64,000 nt of DNA from CAVQCT01 sp964371785 (GTDB lineage Bacteria > Zixibacteria > MSB-5A5 > GN15 > FEB-12), in the NCBI GenBank assembly GCA_964371785.1, contig CAYJOL010000008.1:93846-157845 (forward strand). The letters run 5' to 3'. Shown here one piece after another: positions 34,551 to 44,600 of the stretch. Below the pieces are notes generated by a model that was given only the letters and a program-made list of their open reading frames with translations, did no database searches and was not told the DNA's origin. The number at the start of each line of letters is the position of its first letter. Position 1 is the first letter of the stretch. The position numbers were made by a program, and so were the translations under genes.

Positions 34551-35336
34551 ATGAAAATTAGAACAGTGAATATCTCAGCAATATTAGCAGCGGCCTTGCT
34601 TCTGCTTATAACCAGCGTTCCAGCGTACGCTGCGAAATCCGACAACAGCATTGAAAAATCGGCCAGGAAATCGTACGTGTTCAAGACCTATCTCAAGAAA
34701 GACGCTATTAAAGTCCAATCTCAGGACGGCAACGTCACCTTGACCGGTACGGTGTCCGAAGAATCCCATAAGACGATGGCAGAAGAAACCGTGGCAGCTT
34801 TGCCCGGAGTCATGAGTGTGAACAACCAGATCAATGTTACAGCCCCGCCTGCCAGCGCCTTCTCAGATACGTGGGTGGCTGAGCGAGTGAGAGGTACGCT
34901 CCTGTTTCACCGAAGCGTGAGCTATGTCGCTACCGATGTTTCAGTCACCGATGGCAAGGTGACTCTGAAAGGCAAAGCCACGAGCGATGCGCAGAAGCAA
35001 CTCACGACCGAATACGCTAAGGATGTTTCCGGAGTCAAAGTCGTCGACAACCAGATGACGGTGACAAAGTCGCCTGATAAGTCAGATCGGACAAGGGGCG
35101 AGAAGATTGACGATGCTTCAATTACTACGCAAGTCAGGATGTCCCTGCTGTATCATCACGGGACGGATGTCTTCGATACGAAAGTATCGACAAACAAGGG
35201 TGTTGTCACTTTGGCCGGCACGGCAAAAAACCAGGCCGAGATCGACCTGGCGACAAAGCTCGTCAATGATATCCATGGCGTAAAGAGCGTAAATAACGAA
35301 ATGAGTATCGAGGCAGCACAGTCCTCGACCAACTAA
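34551..35336 (+). CDS. periplasmic protein with three BON domains
   Basis: 261 aa from ATG at 34551 (CAGGAG upstream; the frame is open further upstream but without a start signal). Signal peptide ends PAYA. Three BON repeats at about residues 30-100, 105-178 and 190-258, each with the pattern IKVxSxDGxVTLTGTV...A...V.GVKSVNN. BON domains (OsmY-like) bind phospholipids and support the envelope under osmotic shock. A GC-rich hairpin with a GCGA loop at 34401-34418 lies in the leader. Part of a run of stress-type genes. Confidence 0.92.
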   Translation: MKIRTVNISAILAAALLLLITSVPAYAAKSDNSIEKSARKSYVFKTYLKKDAIKVQSQDGNVTLTGTVSEESHKTMAEETVAALPGVMSVNNQINVTAPPASAFSDTWVAERVRGTLLFHRSVSYVATDVSVTDGKVTLKGKATSDAQKQLTTEYAKDVSGVKVVDNQMTVTKSPDKSDRTRGEKIDDASITTQVRMSLLYHHGTDVFDTKVSTNKGVVTLAGTAKNQAEIDLATKLVNDIHGVKSVNNEMSIEAAQSSTN

Positions 35337-35414
35337 TTCAAAGGATTGCTGCCGGCGGATGCATGGATGCATCAGTCGGTGGCAAATCCCAAAGCACAAA
35401 GAAAGGAGAATCCC

Positions 35415-35564
35415 ATGTTGTGGACAATAGCCGTAATACTGGTGATTCTATGGGCCCTTGGCCTGTTAACGGGCTATACATTGGGCGGTCTCGTTCACGT
35501 TCTGATAGTCATTGCCATTATCGCAGTGCTGTTCAGGATAATTTCCGGCCGACGGGTAGTATAA
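35415..35564 (+). CDS. lmo0937-type small membrane protein
   Basis: 49 aa from ATG at 35415 with a perfect GAAAGGAG site. Two hydrophobic helices (AVILVILWALGLLTGYTLG and VLIVIAIIAVLFRIISG) joined by a short GGLVH turn, the hallmark of the lmo0937 family (LWxIxVILxxLWLLG...HxLLVIAIIxVLxRxxxGR). Found in stress-induced operons; the role is unknown. Start chosen by ribosome site and family length. Confidence 0.9.
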   Translation: MLWTIAVILVILWALGLLTGYTLGGLVHVLIVIAIIAVLFRIISGRRVV

Positions 35565-35592
35565 CGCGGCCTTTGACAAACAAGGAGTATTT

Positions 35593-35832
35593 ATGAGGAT
35601 AATGACCATAATCGGCATAATTCTAATCGTGCTCGGCATGATTGGGCTGATCTATGGAGGGATAACCTATACCTCCAGCAGGAATGCGATCAGCATGGGA
35701 GATATGCATCTCCAGGTCAATGAGACCAGGCATATCCCGTTTTCGCCGATTGCCGGAGCCGTGGCCGTGATTGCCGGAGTAATTCTGATAGTCTTTGATC
35801 GGCGAGGGCAATCTCGAGGCGGAGCCGCATGA
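35593..35832 (+). CDS. DUF3185-like small membrane protein, copy 1
   Basis: 79 aa with two membrane helices (IIGIILIVLGMIGLIYGG and IAGAVAVIAGVILIVFD) and a polar loop TYTSSRNAISMGDMHLQVNE between them. A paralog with the same layout lies at 49832. Both resemble DUF3185 proteins of unknown function. AAGGAG precedes ATG. It is 28 bases downstream of the lmo0937-type gene, so the two probably share a transcript. Confidence 0.78.
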   Translation: MRIMTIIGIILIVLGMIGLIYGGITYTSSRNAISMGDMHLQVNETRHIPFSPIAGAVAVIAGVILIVFDRRGQSRGGAA

Positions 35833-35945
35833 GCGTACGATGCCTGGGCGTGTTCGGTGGCTGTGCCTTCTTAAAGGTGACGCCACCGTCACGCTCTCCT
35901 GAAAGAGTTTTGCCAATATCCCATAGATACGAAAGGACTTGTGAT

Positions 35946-36740
35946 ATGATCGCAAGAAAGTTATTCTGGAGCCTGCCCGTGATTTGTTTGATCTTGATAG
36001 CGGGTTGCTCCAATTCACCTACCGCACCATCAGCTCAGGGGCAGATCAAGCTGACCTTAGTTGATTCCCCCGCTGATTTTGACGAAGTGAATATTGTTGT
36101 AACAAGAGTAGAGGTCCATGCCGCCAACTCAGATTCCACGTCCGGCTGGATTACGCTAAGCGATACGACGGCTACATATGACTTGCTCAAGTTGACCAAC
36201 GGCGCCAACAGTGTCATCGGCGACAAAATGTTGCCCGTTGGAAAATATACGCAGATCCGGCTTCTAATCGGAGCGGGAAGCAGCGTCGTGGTTGACGGCG
36301 TGACCTATGGACTGGATATATCCAGTGCCACCGGCCTTAAGCTGAACCACAACTTCGATATCGAGGACGGTAAACTTTACTTGCTGACCCTTGATTTCGA
36401 TGCCGCCAGGTCGGTTGTACCGACAAACGATGGTCAGTACAGGCTGCATCCGGTGATCCGGGTTGTGGCCAATGTCGTCTCAGGAAGTATTTCCGGATTC
36501 ATCAGTCCCGCCGCGATTCGCAGCACGATTACTACGACCGTGGGTGCTGTTGATACCGTCTCAACGGTGAGCGATACCACCAACGGATCATTCATGCTTG
36601 TTGCCCTTCCGGCAGGAACCTATGATGTCACAATCGCGCCTATGGATACGACCTATCAGGACACGATAATCACAGGGGTACAAGTTGTGGCACAGGAGGA
36701 TAAAGACATAGGGACTGTCATACTATCCGTAAAGCCTTAG
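35946..36740 (+). CDS. DUF4382 lipoprotein
   Basis: 264 aa from ATG at 35946 (GAAAGGA upstream; an earlier in-frame start overlapping the previous gene has no signal). Lipobox ICLILIAGCSNS. The first domain is DUF4382: GQIKLTLVDSPADFDEVNIV, VTRVEVHAANSD, LPVGKYTQIRLLI, LDFDAARSVV and HPVIRVV. A C-terminal carboxypeptidase-regulatory-like beta-sandwich follows (GSFMLVALPAGTYDVTIAP). Likely an envelope-anchored binding protein; no enzyme motif. Eight bases separate it from the M48 gene, so they are probably co-transcribed. Confidence 0.87.
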   Translation: MIARKLFWSLPVICLILIAGCSNSPTAPSAQGQIKLTLVDSPADFDEVNIVVTRVEVHAANSDSTSGWITLSDTTATYDLLKLTNGANSVIGDKMLPVGKYTQIRLLIGAGSSVVVDGVTYGLDISSATGLKLNHNFDIEDGKLYLLTLDFDAARSVVPTNDGQYRLHPVIRVVANVVSGSISGFISPAAIRSTITTTVGAVDTVSTVSDTTNGSFMLVALPAGTYDVTIAPMDTTYQDTIITGVQVVAQEDKDIGTVILSVKP

Positions 36741-36747
36741 GAGAATT

Positions 36748-38232
36748 ATGAAAACCTTAAATATGCAATTGACGGGAGTGGCCCGCCGGTTTTTTGCCTT
36801 GTCCTGCACCTGGCTCGCTCTGCTTGGTTTGGCGACAGCCTTGGGGATAACCGGCTGCGCTCTAAATCGCGCTACTGGTGAGAGGCATCTTAACCTGATC
36901 AGCGAGTCACAGGAGATCGCGATGGGTCAGCAGGCTGATTCGCAGGTTGTTGCCAGTGTCGGGCTCTATCCGAATAACGACTTGCAGCGTTACGTTCAGG
37001 ACCTCGGTGCGAAAATTGCCAAGACCTCTGAACGACCCAATCTGCCGTGGACATTCAGAGTAGTAGATGACCCGTCGGTCAACGCGTTCGCCTTGCCGGG
37101 CGGTTTCATTTATGTCACGCGAGGGCTTATGACATACGTAGAAAACGAGGCGGAACTGGCCGGAGTGGTCGGACACGAGATTGGCCACGTGACAGCCCAG
37201 CATTCGGTGCACACCATGTCCAGCCAGGAGCTTACCCAGCTGGGTGTCACAGCCGGTATGATGATTAAGCCGGAACTTCAGCGATACGGGCAGCTTGTCA
37301 ACACGGGACTTGGCTTACTCTACCTGAAATACAGTCGCGACGACGAAAGTCAGGCGGATCACCTTGGGCTTCGCTATATGCTTCGGGAGGGAAGTGACCC
37401 CCGGCAGCTGATCCAGGTGTTCGAGATGCTGTCCCGCGTCAGTGCGTCGAGTGGCGGTGGGAGCCTGCCGGTCTGGCTGGAAACTCACCCTAGCCCGGAG
37501 AACCGAAGCGAGAATATTCAGAAGGAACTTGATTCCCTCCGAATCGATTTCAGTCGCCTTTCGGTTAACCGCGACAGCTATCTTAGCCTCATCGATGGCA
37601 TGATATTCGGTCAGAACCCTCGTGAGGGATTCTTTCGCGACAATCACTTCTACCAACCTGACCTCGAGTTCGAATTCGTATTCCCCTCCGGTTGGCAGAC
37701 CGTAAACCAGAAAGAAGCAGTCGCTGCGGTAAGTTCCAATCAGGACGCTGTGCTGCAGATTACTCTGGCCCAGGGGACTTCCAGTGAGAAAGCGGCCACG
37801 CAGTTCTTTGCGCAGGAAGGGCTGCAATCTGAGCGCCTGGACAAAAGCAGTCTCAATGGTCTCCCGGCTGTCTCTGCGATATTTCGCGTGCAGACCGACC
37901 AGGGAATGCTAGAGGGAAAGGCGACTTTCGTCGACCTCGGCGGAAAAACCTACCAGCTGCTTGGCTACACGACCGAACCGCTCTGGTCGCAGTATCAGAG
38001 CATCATGACGGGTTCTATTGGCAGTTTTCGGCGCTTGACAGATTCGAAGATTCTTCAGGTGCAGCCAGTCCACCTCAAAGTGATCACGGTCGGAAATTCG
38101 TCGACACTGGCGGAGTTGGCAAGGCAGGAAGGTTCTTCGGTAGACCTCGGGCTGTTGGCCATCATCAATCAGGTGCCTGAAAATGCCAGCTTCAAGGCAG
38201 GAGATCGAGTCAAGATGGTGACCGGACAATAA
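36748..38232 (+). CDS. M48-family metalloprotease lipoprotein (BepA/LoiP-like)
   Basis: 494 aa. Lipobox-like ALGITGCALNR places it at the envelope. M48 catalytic motif VVGHEIGHVTAQHS (HExxH at about residue 147) with third zinc ligand Glu in SRDDESQADHLGLRYM; FALPGGFIYVTRGLM is the conserved substrate strand before it. After the protease domain (to about 260) comes a domain of about 200 residues ending in a LysM-like stretch (VITVGNSSTLAELAR, GDRVKMV). BepA-type enzymes degrade misassembled outer-membrane proteins, which fits the many barrels nearby. Confidence 0.93.
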   Translation: MKTLNMQLTGVARRFFALSCTWLALLGLATALGITGCALNRATGERHLNLISESQEIAMGQQADSQVVASVGLYPNNDLQRYVQDLGAKIAKTSERPNLPWTFRVVDDPSVNAFALPGGFIYVTRGLMTYVENEAELAGVVGHEIGHVTAQHSVHTMSSQELTQLGVTAGMMIKPELQRYGQLVNTGLGLLYLKYSRDDESQADHLGLRYMLREGSDPRQLIQVFEMLSRVSASSGGGSLPVWLETHPSPENRSENIQKELDSLRIDFSRLSVNRDSYLSLIDGMIFGQNPREGFFRDNHFYQPDLEFEFVFPSGWQTVNQKEAVAAVSSNQDAVLQITLAQGTSSEKAATQFFAQEGLQSERLDKSSLNGLPAVSAIFRVQTDQGMLEGKATFVDLGGKTYQLLGYTTEPLWSQYQSIMTGSIGSFRRLTDSKILQVQPVHLKVITVGNSSTLAELARQEGSSVDLGLLAIINQVPENASFKAGDRVKMVTGQ

Positions 38233-38481
38233 CTCGTCGCCATATAACCGCTGTAACCACAGCCGCAATGATGAGTAAGAGAACTCATTTTACGTTCTGG
38301 TCCGGCAGGAGTTATCGATCTCCTAATCCGGGAACCTTGCGCAAAATTCTGCTTGACCGGATGATTACGCGTCAATTTAGATTAATTGATATCAATCGCG
38401 CCAAGAGATGCGATCTGAACACGGCTAACTGCGACTGGAGGGAAGGGAACTCCTGACGATCGCCAACAGGAGAGAGTTGAA

Positions 38482-39690
38482 ATGCGAAAACTCATGATGC
38501 CGGGCGTGATGTTGCTCTGTGTCGTCTGTGCTATGGACATACAGGCGGAGCAGAAATCAACGGTGCTTATTCGGCTGCCTCTCTCCGACGAGAGCATCAG
38601 CATTTCTGCCAACGAACGCGTCTATTTCCCGGGTGACACGATTCGTTTGTCTATAATTAGAGAGGACACTGCGGCGAACGCTGTCGTGACTCCGATATTG
38701 AATATCGAGGGCGTAACGCTCATTTCTGCCGGTAACGACGCATACACGGCTGTTATTCCACTAAATGTCATTCCCGGATCATACCAGCTCCATCTTGATG
38801 TCATGGATGCCCAGCATCGACGTATTGTCTATAGTACGGATTGCGTCGTGGTAGTCGAAGAATTCGAAGACATTGAGCAGATAGCGCGCTATGTTACAAT
38901 TGCTCCCGAAGCCGGTGGCAAGGATCAGGCGACGGCGGTCACTCTGGACCGTGAGCAGATAGCGCAGCTCCAAGCGAAATTCCTGCGTGACAGTATTCGT
39001 GAAGGCATGGGGCCGCAGTTTCTCACAATTCGAACGACAGTGCTGTTGCGACGGGGAGGAACGGCGAAGACATACGAACGTCGCGTGATGACCTTTCGAA
39101 GCCACGGTGACCCGGACAAGGACCGCGAAATGTTCGTGCAGTACCGAAGGGCCTACGGTCCTTATGCCGCGATTAGCACTGAAGAATTGGAATGGGTCGG
39201 GCTAGATGTTGACACGCTGCCAAACTGGGCCATTGTTAAAGTCAGTGTGGCGCCCGACTACACGATCAAGATCGGTGCGGTTGACCGCTCCAACTCGGTG
39301 ACGCGCTACTTTCGCGTAAAAGGTCCCAAGTTTGAAATGGGGCTGACCCTTGGTGTCCCCAAGGTTCTGTATGATACTCAAGCTGACGACAGTATTGAAT
39401 ATGGCAACACGAGTGCAATGCTACGACTCTACTACATTGACGGATCCTCGGGTCATCGTTTTCCCATTAACCTCGGAGCCGGATCATTCGGAGTAAACTC
39501 GCCGGTCGATATGAGCGCGGGGCGTGGCGGGTTTGCTACCTCGATATTTCTGGATGTCATCGAGCTCATGAGAAGGCTCAACATAGATCTCGGCCAAAGA
39601 GTGAACGCGGGTATTGAAATGACGCCCTTTTTCCCTATCAAGCGACAATCACGGCTTCTGTTCGACGTGCACGTGGGGCTGGCAATCTAA
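38482..39690 (+). CDS. secreted hypothetical protein with beta-rich domains
   Basis: 402 aa with a signal peptide (MLLCVVCAMDIQA). N-terminal part resembles an Ig/macroglobulin-like domain (ERVYFPGDTIRLSII, NVIPGSYQLHLDV). The C-terminal half looks like an outer-membrane or surface barrel (FEMGLTLGVPKVLYD, FPINLGAGSFGVNSP, LLFDVHVGLAI). I do not recognise a family. Strong AGGAGAG ribosome site. Convergent with the small genes on minus strand over the hairpin at 39736. Confidence 0.75.
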   Translation: MRKLMMPGVMLLCVVCAMDIQAEQKSTVLIRLPLSDESISISANERVYFPGDTIRLSIIREDTAANAVVTPILNIEGVTLISAGNDAYTAVIPLNVIPGSYQLHLDVMDAQHRRIVYSTDCVVVVEEFEDIEQIARYVTIAPEAGGKDQATAVTLDREQIAQLQAKFLRDSIREGMGPQFLTIRTTVLLRRGGTAKTYERRVMTFRSHGDPDKDREMFVQYRRAYGPYAAISTEELEWVGLDVDTLPNWAIVKVSVAPDYTIKIGAVDRSNSVTRYFRVKGPKFEMGLTLGVPKVLYDTQADDSIEYGNTSAMLRLYYIDGSSGHRFPINLGAGSFGVNSPVDMSAGRGGFATSIFLDVIELMRRLNIDLGQRVNAGIEMTPFFPIKRQSRLLFDVHVGLAI

Positions 39691-39735
39691 GTCAACCCAA
39701 GGTAAGATGAAAAGCGGCACTAGTTGAACCTTGAC

Positions 39736-39762
39736 GAGACCAGCGCCAAGTGACGCGGTCTC
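39736..39762. terminator. hairpin between convergent genes
   Basis: GAGACC-A-GCG ... CGC-GGTCTC, a 9-bp stem with one bulged A and an 8-base loop. No T-run on either side, so termination is plausible but not certain. Confidence 0.35.
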
Positions 39763-39813
39763 GAAGTCGAACAAGCAGGTCAGGAGCAAGAATCGCGACA
39801 CGCTCAGAATTCC

Positions 39814-39918
39814 TTAGAGATTGTGGCTAACGGCACGGAGTTTGAGCATTTTGAGCGACGACTCGACGTAGACTGTCTTGAGCCAGTCGATCATTCCGTG
39901 GAAAAGTGCGTTGACCAC
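39814..39918 (-). CDS. possible 34-aa small ORF after the DUF883 gene
   Basis: GTG-started frame beginning 3 bases after the DUF883-like stop: VVNALFHGMIDWLK, then TVYVESSLKMLKLRAV. Amphipathic helix-like composition and clean stop, but only a weak ribosome site. It may be a real microprotein of the same transcript or the tail of a decayed gene. Confidence 0.3.
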   Translation of the reverse strand: MVNALFHGMIDWLKTVYVESSLKMLKLRAVSHNL

Positions 39919-39921
39919 GTA

Positions 39922-40251
39922 TTAATCTCTGCGCGATCGTCCGAGCAGTAATCCGGTTAGTAGCGCCGTGGCGGCCACGCCGGCAATATATGTCCAGGGA
40001 TTATCGTGCACGCTCTTGTCAATATCAGTTGCAACAGCCACAACTTTTTGCTTTCCGGTATCATATCTCTCAGCGGCGCGGTCCTTCATACGGCCGGCAA
40101 ACGCGCTCAGCATCGATGAAAGGTCGGTGTACTTGTTACTTATCACAGCCTGAAGCTCTGCCTTGTTGTCTCGAGCAACTGCATTTAACAGCTCGAGCGC
40201 TTCATGGATTCGCTTGTCGTCAAATCGATTCGTCTTTGTGTCTTCCAACAT
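39922..40251 (-). CDS. DUF883/ElaB-YqjD-like membrane-anchored protein
   Basis: 109 aa: a long charged helical region (ELLNAVARDNKAELQAVISN, MLSAFAGRMKDRAAE) and a C-terminal helix DNPWTYIAGVAATALLTGLL followed by LGRSRRD. The NPW + membrane helix + GRRxR tail is the DUF883 hallmark. Members such as YqjD tether ribosomes to the inner membrane in stationary phase; that function is only inferred here. ATG follows GAGG. Minus strand, opposite to most of the island. Confidence 0.85.
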   Translation of the reverse strand: MLEDTKTNRFDDKRIHEALELLNAVARDNKAELQAVISNKYTDLSSMLSAFAGRMKDRAAERYDTGKQKVVAVATDIDKSVHDNPWTYIAGVAATALLTGLLLGRSRRD

Positions 40252-40468
40252 TGTTCCACCTCAGTGTTCCCGTTATGGGTCTTGTTATCGGTTACGGACC
40301 TGACGCGATCCTCATCATGCGAAGTGCCTGACTCGGGCGTCAGACAACTATCGTCCGCGGCAAATCGCATGGTCTTTACTTTGAGCCGGATGTGCTGCTG
40401 GCCGGTGCGTCCCTGCACCAGCCAGCACCAATCCAGCAACTTGATTGGGGCTCCGGGGGCGCCGCTGT

Positions 40469-41029
40469 TTAGAGACGGAAAAGAAGGCCCAGGTTGATGG
40501 AGTAGAAGTCGGCTTTCGTTCCATCCAGTACTGCTCCGGGCAAGTCCTTGAATTTGTAGTCAAGAAATACATAACGAACGTCGCCGAACAATCTGATTTT
40601 CGGCGAAGCTGGGAACTCCACTCCTGCCACAAGGTGCCAACCAAACTTCTGGGTCGTCTCGTCGTCAAAACCAGCTTGGTTATATGCCTCAGAGTAGTCG
40701 AGGGTGGTAAAGTACCAGCCTCCGCCAACGCCGCCATAAAGCACTGAAAGCGGATAGATAAGCCCGGTGACCGTCACCGGCCAATCCCTTGCCGTCACTG
40801 CGCCTGAACCATATTTCTCCTGACGATATCCAATATCGCCCTCCGCGCCGAGCACCGGCGAAAGTTTAAGGCGGAGCGTCGCGCCCACCAAATAGTTCGC
40901 ATCTTGAGCATCCTGACCTTTCTGAATGCCAAGGTGAGGACCCAGGTACGCGTTGGATTGACTGCGCACGGACAGCGGTAGAAGTATAAGAATCCCCAGA
41001 ATGATTCCGGCGCTTAACTTAATAAACAT
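40469..41029 (-). CDS. outer-membrane beta-barrel protein
   Basis: 186 aa with signal peptide (ILILLPLSVRS). Eight-strand-like pattern: NAYLGPHLGIQKG, LVGATLRLKLSPVLGAEGDI, SVLYGGVGGGWYFTTLDY, FGWHLVAGVEFPASPKIRLF, DVRYVFLDYKF and a terminal YSINLGLLFRL. Typical OmpA-like/opacity barrel. AAAGGAG before ATG. Function not readable. Confidence 0.82.
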   Translation of the reverse strand: MFIKLSAGIILGILILLPLSVRSQSNAYLGPHLGIQKGQDAQDANYLVGATLRLKLSPVLGAEGDIGYRQEKYGSGAVTARDWPVTVTGLIYPLSVLYGGVGGGWYFTTLDYSEAYNQAGFDDETTQKFGWHLVAGVEFPASPKIRLFGDVRYVFLDYKFKDLPGAVLDGTKADFYSINLGLLFRL

Positions 41030-41173
41030 GCAATTCTCCTTTGCTTGGGTTTGCCTGTGGATATGAATCCAAATAAACTCGCATCCGTGCAGGCTTCATG
41101 TCCTTACTGATACCTATACAAAAGTACGGAATGATCGGATGCAAGTCCATCGCCCAAAAGGATGAAAGAGTAG

Positions 41174-41287
41174 TTACATCGGTCGGGCGAAGAATAGGGC
41201 AAAATCACACGGCGCGCAGTGCTGGTAGGGATCGCATGGTTCGAAGGATTCCTCGTTGATGGCAACGTCATAACAGAAGCTATTCAT
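41174..41287 (-). CDS. 37-aa cysteine-rich microprotein
   Basis: Frame MNSFCYDVAINEESF then EPCDPYQHCAPCDFALFFAR and PM, stop TAA. AGGAG lies 9 bases before ATG. Four Cys (positions 5, 18, 24, 27) plus His23 would suit a zinc or Fe-S knuckle. It is 145 bp upstream of the beta-barrel gene on the same strand and may be its co-transcribed leader gene. No family recognised. Confidence 0.5.
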   Translation of the reverse strand: MNSFCYDVAINEESFEPCDPYQHCAPCDFALFFARPM

Positions 41288-41452
41288 CGATTCACACTCC
41301 TGACTCGGGTAGAATTTCTGATTTGTCATTTCCAAATCGGCGTTCCGTGGTCGGCCGGGGGAATACTCACTTCCAATAAGTCCAGAGGTGGTTGATTATC
41401 TTAATCTCCTGCTGGATATCCTTACCGGCGTCTTCTCCTTCCACCAGACGGG

Positions 41453-41510
41453 CTAGCTACCTTTTCAATCCTCTGGCCGATTTACTTTGACCCTCATCTG
41501 TAGCGAGATT
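41453..41510 (+). promoter_or_regulatory. shared regulon promoter element, copy E
   Basis: GGGCTAGCT, dyad TTTTCAATCCTCTGGCCGAT with the same core as copy C, -35-position TTTACT 28 bp after CTAGCT. The -10 is not clear (GAGATT at 18 bases, TATAGA further on). Downstream TATAGAGCAAAGAACTCTC matches copy D. Faces the FN3 protein gene. Confidence 0.55.
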
Positions 41511-41603
41511 GTTATAGAGCAAAGAACTCTCTTGCAAGGAGCAAGGAGTTGCTTTGACGAAAAGTCCGTAACCGAGTACTATGTACTCATCGAAGGAGAT
41601 ACG

Positions 41604-44600
41604 ATGATCCCGAAGCATACTTTGTCACTTACGGGCTTCACCATCGGGTTCTTGATTCTCATTTGTCAACTTTCCGGTTCAAGTGCCACGGCTGGCGTAG
41701 GTGGAACTAAAATACTCGGAGTCAATACTGCCGCCCCAACGTCGGACCCATTCCTATCTTCATCGCGCTATAGAGGTGGGATTAGTGGCGATACTATCGT
41801 CTTTCATGTCGCTCAGTTCGGGAGGAACCAGCCGGCGTGGTTTTATTCCTATGACCGAGGGGTCACATGGGATTCGGCGGTGACTCAGCTTGATAACGTC
41901 TACTCGCTGTGGTATATGGACTACCACTCAAGTGGATGGTTCAGCGGTAAATCAGGATTCCACACTTCGTGGCGGTATCGCACCTCGGCCAACAGACCGT
42001 TGTACCGACATGTGTCCGCCCCATATACGGTCAGCGCCATGACTGAGCCGGTTCGAGCACTCGGTCTGTCTACTGACATCTCGTATTACTCTGTCGTATG
42101 CGCCAACGATAGCGAACAGTTCTTCCTTAATCTTATGGCGAATGTCGGGACACCCCTTATTGTCTATCGCTCGACAAACAACTTTGCTACTTACACCAGA
42201 AGCGAGCCGAGACACTTCAGAGTGACCAGTGGCGGTTCAACCCAGAACGGTATGCGCGCGAATATCCAGATGGGCGAGGACGGCAGACCTACAATTACTG
42301 TTCTCGATGTAGGTACACATGCATTCTATCGGCTCAAATGGAACGGTTCAATTTGGGATTCCACTATGATCACTAACAGCATAACCGGACTACCCGAACG
42401 TGGCTATGCCTACGCTGAGATGAACGGGAAAGGGCATCTCGTCTACATGCGTGACTCGGACAATCGCTGGTTCCACTGGTGGGATTCAGGTGGCGCAAAA
42501 TGGGCAGTCGATACGTCTTCAGCGGTCGTCACCTGGTCCGGACTCGGAGCACAACAGCTCTCTGTCGTAAACACAGGCGTAAACGCCCGGCTGTATATGT
42601 TCTATATGGTTACGACGGGTCGAGACAGCGCAATCGTTCTCAAGACGTGGACGGAAACGAACGGTTGGGATGCCGACTCAACGGTGATTGTCCCAAACGC
42701 TCATTGTACCTGGCCTCAGTGTCCGCCCTACGTGCCGGCGGGCTATGACAGCGTGGCCGTCGTATGGAAATCCAACGCGACAAACCTGGTATACGAGGTC
42801 AACGTGGCGACCGTCACCGCAGGCGTTAGCGACACTACTCCGCCCAACCAAATAACCGATCTGAAAGTTCAGACTGCCAGTGCCTCGTCGGCCACGCTCT
42901 CCTGGACCGCACCCGGCGATGACCAGAATAGCGGGACAGCGTCGCAATATGACCTTCGCTACTCCTCATCGACCATCACGACCGCCAACTGGAATCTGGC
43001 CACCGCTGCTGTCGGTGAACCATCACCGCTGCTCGCTGGAACCAATCAAACATTCACGGTATCAGGCCTGAATCAGGGTGCCACCTACTACTTTGCCATG
43101 CGGGCAGTTGATGAATCTGGTAATTGGTCGGTTATGTCGAATGTAACTTCGGGTACCACAACCTCTGATACGACCCCGCCGGCTCCAATTTCGAATCTGT
43201 CTGCAGTCACGGGCCCTGTAAGTGGCACTATCAACCTCTCCTGGACCGCACCCGGCGATGACCAGAATAGCGGGACAGCGTCTCAATATGACCTTCGCTA
43301 CTCCTCATCGACCATCACGACCGCCAACTGGAATCTGGNNNNNNNNNNNNNNNNNNNNNNNNNNNNNNNNNNNNNNNNNNNNNNNNNNNNNNNNNNNNNN
43401 NNNNNNNNNNNNNNNNNNNNNNNNNNNNNNNNNNNNNNTTGCCATGCGGGCAGTTGATGAATCTGGTAATTGGTCGGTTATGTCGAATGTAACCTCGGGA
43501 ACCACAACCTCCGATACGACGCCCCCTGATCCGATTGCGAATCTATCGTCGGTTGCGGGCACTGTAAACGGCACTATCGACCTGGCCTGGACCGCACCTG
43601 GCGATGATGGATCCATTGGAACAGCCAGCAGCTATCTCATCAAGTACTCTCTCGATTCTATCACCGATAACAATTGGCCACTGGCTACTGTTTATTCTGC
43701 GCCAATCAATCCGCTGCCATCCGGCTCAACTGAGGACTTGGAACTTGACAGCCTGGTCCCGGGAGACGTGTATTTCATGGCGATTGAGGCAATTGATGAT
43801 GCCGGGAACCATTCCTTACTTTCCAATATAGCCTCCGCACGAGCATATCTGGGCATTCAGTCAAGTATATCGGTACCGGTAGCGGTGGGTTACACGACTG
43901 CCGGACATGCCTTGTTGAGCATGCCGAGCTATCGCGGTGGACGCCAGGGTGACACGTTGATTATGGTTGCGGCACAATTTGGCAGCAATCAAACCGGTTG
44001 GACTGTTTCTTACGACCGAGGAACCACCTGGCATGACGTCCGCGCGCGCTGGATGACCATGAACAGCGGTACCCAGACTTGGTACTCTCCCGACCACAGC
44101 GCAGCCTGGTTTGCCGGCGGCCTTCACATCGGCTTTCGCGGCTACGCGGGCACTGACCCCGCCGGATATCGCTATGTCGCGGCCCCGTACGCCGGGGAAG
44201 CCAACATGGAATCAGTTGATATCCCCGCCCCTGGTACTGATACGTATTATCCCGTAGTCGTGGCGAACGGGGCAGACGATGTCTGGTTCTTTGATGTAAG
44301 TGAGGGATCGGGCCGGGATAATCTGCGCTACTGGCATTCGACGAATCGATTCGCTACTCCCGTGACCCCCGGCCGCGTGTGCACCATTACTGATGATCCC
44401 CAGAACTCTTGGAGCATGGGCGTCATTATGGGAGCCAACGGTTACCCCAAGGTCAGTATCTTCAAATTCACCAGCGGGTTCTCTATCTGGACTTATAACC
44501 CTGCCACGCAAATGTTCGATTCTAGCCTGGTGGTCGCGAGTGACATCGGAGGTCTCGGCCGAAGCTACGCGCAAGCGGAGATGAACGGCCTGGATCACAT

